Shown here: one piece after another, positions 6,695 to 10,934 of the stretch
Numbering within the stretch: the stretch's first letter is position 1
Layout: every line of letters begins with the position of its first letter
From: Candidatus Zixiibacteriota bacterium
GTDB lineage: Bacteria; Zixibacteria; MSB-5A5; SM1-73
Direction: 5' to 3'
Assembly (NCBI GenBank): GCA_020341875.1
Contig: CP070839.1
Coordinates: forward strand, 1,014,837 to 1,025,770
Length of the DNA: 10,934 bases
Notes under the pieces: model-generated
What the model was told of the DNA's origin: nothing
Database searches by the model: none
Seen by the model: only the letters and a program-made list of their open reading frames with translations
Translations under genes and position numbers: made by a program

Positions 6695-7762
6695 ATGAGC
6701 ATACTGATTGACAAAAAGACAAAGGTGGTAGTGCAGGGCATCACCGGGAGGGACGGTGCCTTCCATACCAAACAGATGTTGGACTATGGAACCAAGATCG
6801 TGGCCGGGGTTACGCCGGGGAAGGCAGGAGAGACGGTCGAGGGCGTTCCGGTGTTTGATTCGGTCAAAGAGGCCAGGGAAGCTACCGGGGCCAACACCTC
6901 GGTCATCTACGTTCCCTCGAAGTTTGCCGTGGATGCTATCTACGAGGCGGCCGAGGCGGGAATTGATCTGGTGATTTGCATCAGCGAGGGCGTTCCGGCC
7001 ATGGACATGCTTGCGGTCTATAACTACCTGAAAGATAAGAAGACCCGGCTGGTCGGACCCAACACGCCGGGCTTGATCAGCCCTGGAGCCAGCAAGGTGG
7101 GCATAATGCCCGGACAGATTCACGTGAAGGGCTCAGTCGGGGTGGTCTCCCGCAGTGGAACCCTAACCTATGAGGTGGTGTATCATCTTACCCAAAGGGG
7201 GATCGGTCAATCCACCTGTCTGGGTACGGGCGGGGATCAGATCGTGGGCACCGGTTTCTTGGACGTGCTGGAGATGTTTGAAAAGGACCAACAGACTAAG
7301 GCGGTGGTTCTAATCGGCGAGATCGGAGGAACCGACGAGGAAGAGGCAGCGAAGTTCATAAGGAAGAACATGAGCAAGCCGGTGGTGGCCTTTGTGGCAG
7401 GGATGACCGCTCCACCGGGAAAGAGAATGGGGCATGCCGGCGCCATAATCGCAGGCGGAAGCGGGACCGCCGCCGAAAAGGTTGCCGCCTTCCAGAAGGC
7501 GGGAATCAAGGTGGCGGAGAGCCCGGCGGAAGTTGCGGTTCTGATGGAGGCGGAGTTGGCCAAGCTCAAGAAGAAGGCTAAGAAACCGGCCAAGAAGAAA
7601 AAGATCGCAAAACCGAAAAAGGCCAAGAAGGCAGGTAAAAAGAAAGCTGCTGCGAAACCAAGAAAGATGAAAAAACCAGCCAAGAAAAAAGCGGTAGCCA
7701 AACCTAAGAGGGCTGCGAAGAAGACCGCGAAAAAGAAGAAAGCGACCAGAAGAAAAAGGTAA
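6695..7762 (+). CDS. sucD: Succinyl-CoA synthetase alpha subunit with a long lysine-rich C-terminal tail
   Basis: This is the CoA-binding and phosphohistidine-carrying partner of SucC. Residues 1-289 are an ordinary SucD: VVVQGITGRDGAFHTKQM (11-28) at the CoA fold, VTPGKAGE (39-46), IYVPSKFAVDAI (71-82), ICISEGVP (94-101), GPNTPGLISPG (121-131), SRSGTLTYE (152-160), and RMGHAGAIIAGGSG (244-257) with the active His at 247. The usual family length is about 290, but this frame runs on to 355. Residues 290-355 hold 34 Lys and 5 Arg among 66, the rest mostly Ala and Pro, with no acidic residue. They form loose repeats around KKPAKKK and AKPKKA, like histone-H1-type or AlgP-type tails. The frame is uninterrupted, so the tail is encoded with the enzyme. 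The start ATG has GGGAG at 6684-6688, six bases upstream. Core function is certain; the role of the tail is unknown. Confidence 0.95.
   Translation: MSILIDKKTKVVVQGITGRDGAFHTKQMLDYGTKIVAGVTPGKAGETVEGVPVFDSVKEAREATGANTSVIYVPSKFAVDAIYEAAEAGIDLVICISEGVPAMDMLAVYNYLKDKKTRLVGPNTPGLISPGASKVGIMPGQIHVKGSVGVVSRSGTLTYEVVYHLTQRGIGQSTCLGTGGDQIVGTGFLDVLEMFEKDQQTKAVVLIGEIGGTDEEEAAKFIRKNMSKPVVAFVAGMTAPPGKRMGHAGAIIAGGSGTAAEKVAAFQKAGIKVAESPAEVAVLMEAELAKLKKKAKKPAKKKKIAKPKKAKKAGKKKAAAKPRKMKKPAKKKAVAKPKRAAKKTAKKKKATRRKR
7562..7759 (+). other. sucD: Lys/Ala/Pro-rich basic tail encoded at the 3' end of sucD
   Basis: This stretch of AAG, AAA, GCN and CCN codons encodes SucD residues 290-355. About 59 percent are Lys or Arg, there is no Asp or Glu, and short KKPAK / AKPKK units recur. 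By composition it should be disordered and bind nucleic acid or another polyanion. The low-complexity DNA is prone to slippage, so its length may vary between strains. Confidence 0.85.
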
Positions 7763-7773
7763 CTCTTGATGTA

Positions 7774-7795
7774 GCGGAAAGCTTTAGCTTTCCAC
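7774..7795. repeat. Hairpin repeat with AGCTTTAGCT core (family C), copy 1
   Basis: GGAAAGC (7776-7782) pairs with GCTTTCC (7787-7793) around TTTA, 12 bases after the sucD stop. The core AGCTTTAGCT is shared, on the opposite strand, with the hairpin at 9973-9994. There is no T run, so it is a weak candidate for a terminator. Confidence 0.55.
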
Positions 7796-7807
7796 AATCA
7801 ACTTGTA

Positions 7808-7880
7808 ACCTCATTCCCTTGTTCCCCTTCAGGGTGAAGCCCTCTCCACTCCGTGGAGAGGGGGATAGGGGTGGGGTAAG
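7808..7880 (+). repeat. Intergenic palindromic repeat, family A, copy 4
   Basis: CCCTCTCCAC (7840-7849) pairs with GTGGAGAGGG (7853-7862) around TCC, and a nested CTTCA/TGAAG hairpin lies at 7827-7839. The whole unit aligns with the reverse complement of 3801-3873. It ends 11 bases before the next start codon, so the 5' leader of that gene is largely repeat. Confidence 0.7.
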
Positions 7881-7891
7881 AGACGTGCACG

Positions 7892-8830
7892 ATGAATAGA
7901 CGTGATCCGAGCCACGCGGGAACTGTCAAGGGCGCAAATGTCCTGGTACTCCTTGGTGGTGTGTTTTTTGCCTTCCCCCAGTCGGCCGATCCGCAAACTG
8001 ACTCCCTTGAGACCAGGATTGAACTCAAATCCTCTGTCGACAAATCGGAGGTCCCGTTCAACAGGGAGGCGACTTTCACGGTCCAGGCCAGTTGGGAGGG
8101 AGAACAGGATAGATTCGACATAGCTCCGGTAGGTCTTCCGGAATGCGAGAACTTCGAGATACTGGGAAGTTCCTCGGTGAACGAAACTCGAGTAGAGGAA
8201 GGGAAGACCGTCTCCCTCAAGACCTTCAAGTTCAGTCTCAGGCCAACGCAGACCGGAACAGGAAGAATCGGCTCTGTTCAGCTCAGTTACGTAGATAGAG
8301 CGACCCAGGATAGCTCCGCCCTCTCCACTCAGCCCATCGACGTGCAGGTTACCGCTCCCGTTGAGGAGAGGGGACCAGTTCCCAGGAACATTCTGATCTT
8401 CGTCGTGGCTGCCATCCTGATCTATGTGATCTACTCGGCAAGAAGAAGGACAAGGCGAATCGAGATCGCCACAGAAGAGACAAAAAGACCTATACCGGAA
8501 CACGAGTCCCCTGAGGATAAAACTCTAAAGGACCTGGAGGCGATCAGCCACAGAGTGCAGCAAGGAGATCTGGAGACCTTCCCCTCGGACATCTATAGAC
8601 TGCTCACGGGATATCTTGAGGCAAGACACCAGATCGTGACCGCTGGAAAGACCAGTGACGATATCGTCGATTCGCTCTCTAATCTGGACATGCCATCCGA
8701 AAGGATTGACCTTCTAAGAAGTCTATTCGCCGCCTGTGATCTGATCAAATATGCCAAGGATCGGGCGGAAAAGGAAAAATGCAGGGAGATTGCCAAACAG
8801 GCCAGAGAATTCGTGGAACAAAATCGCTGA
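7892..8830 (+). CDS. BatD-like membrane protein: exported beta domain, one membrane span, cytoplasmic helical domain
   Basis: The 312 residues begin with a basic stretch and a hydrophobic segment (about 16-28, ANVLVLLGGVFFAF) that looks like a signal peptide or anchor. A beta-rich domain follows (about 40-155; RIELKSSVDKSEVPFNREATF starts it near 42), of the kind found in BatD proteins. One membrane span lies at about 167-182, then the basic stop-transfer run ARRRTRR, then a helical cytoplasmic domain (205-312). That last part, with YRLLTGYLEARHQIV (235-249) and LLRSLFAACDLIKYA (274-288), resembles the C-terminal parts of Bat-cluster membrane proteins (DUF4381-like). It sits directly before moxR and the DUF58 gene, which strongly supports the BatD-like call. 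Bat proteins were linked to aerotolerance in Bacteroides; the molecular role is unclear. Full-length BatD is often larger, so this is a compact version. The ATG at 7892 lacks a strong Shine-Dalgarno. Confidence 0.75.
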   Translation: MNRRDPSHAGTVKGANVLVLLGGVFFAFPQSADPQTDSLETRIELKSSVDKSEVPFNREATFTVQASWEGEQDRFDIAPVGLPECENFEILGSSSVNETRVEEGKTVSLKTFKFSLRPTQTGTGRIGSVQLSYVDRATQDSSALSTQPIDVQVTAPVEERGPVPRNILIFVVAAILIYVIYSARRRTRRIEIATEETKRPIPEHESPEDKTLKDLEAISHRVQQGDLETFPSDIYRLLTGYLEARHQIVTAGKTSDDIVDSLSNLDMPSERIDLLRSLFAACDLIKYAKDRAEKEKCREIAKQAREFVEQNR

Positions 8831-8932
8831 GAAGATGTAGAATTTAAATCGCGCTTCGGGGGGATTCCCGAGTTTGACTATGGCACGCTCAGTCGTGCGG
8901 CCACTATTCAGGGTACTCAAAAGATTTTTGCT

Positions 8933-8940
8933 GGAGGAGG
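8933..8940 (+). promoter_or_regulatory. moxR: Strong ribosome binding site of the moxR gene
   Basis: GGAGGAGG lies three bases before the ATG at 8944, with its first GGAGG six bases away. It is the best Shine-Dalgarno match in the window apart from 10913-10918, implying that the ATPase is made at a higher rate than the membrane protein before it. Confidence 0.8.
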
Positions 8941-8943
8941 ACT

Positions 8944-9951
8944 ATGCAGGAAGAAACGGTTAAGACTGCTCACGACATCAAGGCTATCCAGGAGAAGGTG
9001 GAGAAGGAGAGCCTGTTCGTACAGGAGCTTTTGGCTGAGATCGGAAAGGTGATCGTGGGGCAGAAGTACCTGGTGGAGAGGCTTTTGATTGGCCTTCTGG
9101 CCAACGGCCACATTCTGCTGGAGGGGGTGCCCGGTCTGGCCAAGACTCTGTCCATCAAGACCCTGTCCGATGCCGTCCAGACCAACTTTCAGAGAATTCA
9201 GTTCACTCCCGACCTTCTGCCTGCCGATTTAATCGGTACCATGATCTATAATCCGCAGAGCGGGGATTTCAGCACCAAGAAAGGGCCCGGCGTCACCAAT
9301 TTGATTCTGGCGGACGAGATAAACCGCGCTCCGGCAAAGGTGCAGAGCGCCCTTCTGGAGGCCATGCAGGAGAGACAGGTCACCATAGGCGATACCACCC
9401 ACCCGTTGGAGGATCCCTTCCTGGTGATGGCGACCCAGAATCCGATCGAGCAGGAGGGGACCTATCCTCTCCCCGAGGCTCAGGTGGATCGGTTCATGCT
9501 CAAGCTCTCCATCACCTATCCCAGCAGGAAGGAGGAGCTGGACATCATAGATCGGAATGCCGAGGTGGGTTTCCCGGAGGTTAAAAAGGTCATCTCTCCT
9601 AAGGACATACTCAAGGCCAGAGAGGTGGTGGGTCAGATATACGTCGACGAGAAGATAAAAGACTACATCCTAAGCATCGTCTTTGCCACCAGGAACCCGG
9701 AGGAGTACGGCCTGGATCTCAAGGACCTGATCGCCTATGGAGCGTCGCCTCGAGCCTCCATCTATCTCAATCTGACAGCCAAGGCTCATGCTTTCTTGAA
9801 AGGACGGGGCTACGTTACCCCCGAGGACATCAAGGCCGTCGGCATGGACGTGTTGAGGCATCGGGTCATTGTCACATACGAGGCTGAGGCCGAAGAGGTC
9901 ACCTCGGAGGAGATCGTAAAGAAGGTTTTTGACCAGATAGAAGTGCCGTAG
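8944..9951 (+). CDS. moxR: MoxR-type AAA+ ATPase
   Basis: MoxR ATPases act as chaperone-like motors that help assemble or activate partner proteins, often those with vWA domains, at the cytoplasmic side of the membrane. The 335 residues are a normal length. Seen in order: a charged helical N-terminus (1-35), VIVGQ (36-40), Walker A EGVPGLAKT (60-68), FTPDLLPADLIGT (87-99), Walker B LILADEINRAPAK (120-132), sensor 1 VMATQNP (161-167), the arginine-finger region PEAQVDRF (177-184), and sensor 2 YGASPRAS (265-272) in the lid domain. All ATPase residues are present. The BatD-like gene lies 113 bases before it and the DUF58 gene follows, the classic MoxR neighbourhood. The acidic C-terminus (TYEAEAEEVTSEEIV) is typical. 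The precise client is unknown; the DUF58 protein next door is the natural candidate. Confidence 0.95.
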   Translation: MQEETVKTAHDIKAIQEKVEKESLFVQELLAEIGKVIVGQKYLVERLLIGLLANGHILLEGVPGLAKTLSIKTLSDAVQTNFQRIQFTPDLLPADLIGTMIYNPQSGDFSTKKGPGVTNLILADEINRAPAKVQSALLEAMQERQVTIGDTTHPLEDPFLVMATQNPIEQEGTYPLPEAQVDRFMLKLSITYPSRKEELDIIDRNAEVGFPEVKKVISPKDILKAREVVGQIYVDEKIKDYILSIVFATRNPEEYGLDLKDLIAYGASPRASIYLNLTAKAHAFLKGRGYVTPEDIKAVGMDVLRHRVIVTYEAEAEEVTSEEIVKKVFDQIEVP

Positions 9952-9972
9952 TCTGTGGTAGGTGGGGGCGGC

Positions 9973-9994
9973 GGGTGGAGCTAAAGCTCCACCC
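9973..9994. repeat. Hairpin repeat with AGCTAAAGCT core (family C), copy 2
   Basis: GGGTGGAGC (9973-9981) pairs with GCTCCACCC (9986-9994) around TAAA, with further GTAGG/CCTAC pairing possible at 9958-9962 and 9994-9998. Its reverse complement carries the AGCTTTAGCT core of the hairpin at 7774-7795. It sits between moxR and the DUF58 gene and could uncouple their expression; no T run follows. Confidence 0.6.
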
Positions 9995-10034
9995 CTACAT
10001 TTCAATCACAGAGGTTCAGACAGAAACCTATCTG

Positions 10035-10913
10035 ATGCTGCCCAAAGAGATCATAAGGAAGGTCAGGAGAATCGAGATACGGACCAAGAAGCTGGTTAAC
10101 GACGTCTTCTCCGGGGAGTACCATTCCATCTTCAAGGGGCGAGGAATGGAGTTCGAGGAGGTAAGGGAGTACCAGCCGGGGGATGACGTGCGGGTCATCG
10201 ATTGGAACGTTACGGCACGGTATGGCCATCCCTTCGTCAAGCGCTTCAAGGAGGAGAGGGAGCTGACGGTCATGCTTCTGGTGGATGCGTCCTCCTCCGG
10301 AGAGTTCGGAACTGCGCAGAGGATGAAGGGGGAGATCGCGGCCGAGCTGTGTTCGGTTTTAGCCTTCTCCGCCATCAAGAACAATGACCGGGTGGGGATG
10401 ATCATCTTTACCGACCGGGTGGAGAAGTACGTTCCCCCCAAAAAAGGGAGCTCTCACGTTCTGCGCTTGATCCGGGAGGTGTTGTACTTCAAGCCCGAAC
10501 ATCCCAGGACGGACATAAGTTGTGCACTGGAGTTCCTGGGCCGGGTGACCAAGCGAAGGAGCGTGGTCTTCTTGGTTTCGGACTTTTTGAGCAGCGGCTA
10601 TGAGAAAATGCTCTCCATAGCCAACAAAAAACATGATCTTATCGCTATCAAAATAGCCGATCCCAGAGAGATAGAGCTGCCCAACGTCGGTTTCATTGAG
10701 CTGGAGGATACTGAGACGGGTGAGCAGATAATCATAGACACGAAAAACGCAGCGGTGAGAAAGGATTTTCAGCAATACGTCTCCAGGGAAAAGGTAAAAC
10801 TCGATAAGGGATTCAGATCCATGGATCTGGATCATATTTTCATCAGCACAGACAGATCATATGTGGAACCTCTCATGGCCTTCTTCAGGGTCAGGGCCAG
10901 GAGATTCCGATAG
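10035..10913 (+). CDS. DUF58 protein with vWA-like metal site, MoxR partner
   Basis: DUF58 proteins are the usual neighbours and likely clients of MoxR ATPases; their biochemical task is not well defined. The signature region GEYHSIFKGRGMEFEEVRE (27-45) and YQPGDDVRVIDWNVTAR (46-62) is complete. It is followed by a von Willebrand A-like fold with the metal-site motif DASSS (84-88) and VFLVSDFLSSG (178-188), which holds a further acid. No membrane span or signal is visible, so the protein is probably cytoplasmic. I chose the ATG at 10035 (292 residues, starting MLPKEIIRKVRRIEIR) because this is where the family's conserved N-terminus begins. The in-frame GTG at 9975 lies inside the repeat hairpin and would add 20 unrelated residues. 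There is no strong Shine-Dalgarno; AGAGGT near 10010 is too far away. Family call is firm. Confidence 0.92.
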   Translation: MLPKEIIRKVRRIEIRTKKLVNDVFSGEYHSIFKGRGMEFEEVREYQPGDDVRVIDWNVTARYGHPFVKRFKEERELTVMLLVDASSSGEFGTAQRMKGEIAAELCSVLAFSAIKNNDRVGMIIFTDRVEKYVPPKKGSSHVLRLIREVLYFKPEHPRTDISCALEFLGRVTKRRSVVFLVSDFLSSGYEKMLSIANKKHDLIAIKIADPREIELPNVGFIELEDTETGEQIIIDTKNAAVRKDFQQYVSREKVKLDKGFRSMDLDHIFISTDRSYVEPLMAFFRVRARRFR

Positions 10914-10918
10914 GAGGA
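10913..10918 (+). promoter_or_regulatory. Ribosome binding site of the next gene, overlapping the DUF58 stop codon
   Basis: GGAGGA starts at the last base of the TAG stop and sits three bases before the ATG at 10922. The stop-RBS-start spacing shows tight co-translation of the DUF58 gene and the next one. Confidence 0.7.
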
Positions 10919-10921
10919 ACA

Positions 10922-10934
10922 ATGATTGGAGGAA
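10922..10934 (+). CDS. Start of a further gene of the MoxR/DUF58 cluster, cut by window
   Basis: Only ATG ATT GGA GGA A (M-I-G-G) is visible. The strong Shine-Dalgarno and the eight-base gap after the DUF58 stop make it a real start. In such clusters the next gene is often another Bat-type membrane or vWA protein, but nothing in these four codons can confirm that. Confidence 0.5.

Noticed and set aside
5965..6771. 268-codon minus-strand frame across the end of sucC
   Set aside because: Antisense shadow of sucC; it also reads through the family A repeat and has no recognisable motif.
7237..7797. Minus-strand frame that looks like a protein with many membrane spans (Phe/Leu/Ala-rich)
   Set aside because: The hydrophobic runs are the complement of the AAG/AAA codons of the SucD tail; Lys-rich sense always gives Phe/Leu-rich antisense. 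No ribosome site or family motif.
9975..10034. Upstream GTG start for the DUF58 gene
   Set aside because: It sits in the stem of the family C hairpin and adds residues not typical of the family.

Overview
The window reads as a bacterial chromosome segment with all recognisable genes on the + strand. Separate SucC/SucD subunits, an HD-domain CCA-adding enzyme, Shine-Dalgarno sites of the GGAGG type and a MoxR/DUF58/BatD-like cluster all point to Bacteria. Together with a bacterial cyclic-2,3-diphosphoglycerate-synthetase-like GTPase and many palindromic intergenic repeats, this fits a poorly cultured lineage, perhaps FCB-group-like. That placement is an impression from protein style, not a computed result.

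Layout. 1-1113: the C-terminal three quarters of an aldehyde dehydrogenase, followed by a strong hairpin terminator and about 300 bases without a gene that hold three degenerate copies of a GTCATTGCGAG / GAAGCAATCCC palindrome. 1472-2808: a cPGS-like GTPase whose reading frame is broken by what looks like one missing C in the CCC run at 2048-2050. 2848-3798: carbamate kinase, probably co-transcribed with it. 3801-3927: a repeat copy and a clear Rho-independent terminator. 3958-5346: tRNA nucleotidyltransferase (cca type). 5438-7762: sucC-sucD, the two subunits of succinyl-CoA synthetase. SucD carries an unusual, extremely basic Lys/Ala/Pro tail of about 66 residues. 7892-10934: a MoxR/Bat-type cluster made of a membrane-anchored BatD-like protein, a MoxR AAA+ ATPase, a DUF58 protein with a vWA-type metal site, and the first four codons of a further gene.

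How the genes work together. sucC and sucD make one TCA-cycle enzyme. The last cluster is the usual MoxR-DUF58 chaperone/assembly arrangement working at the membrane. The GTPase and carbamate kinase may share a pathway, but only their proximity supports this. The other genes look like unrelated housekeeping functions.

A second layer lies in the gaps: at least three families of short palindromic repeats (family A, CCCTCTCC/GGAGAGGG, four copies; family B, GTCATTGCGAG, three copies; family C, AGCTTTAGCT core, two copies) occupy several of the longer intergenic spaces. The strongest items for a second look are the basic tail of SucD, the precisely located frameshift in the GTPase, and the repeats. 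I see no clear evidence of a novel defence system, mobile element, CRISPR array or RNA gene.
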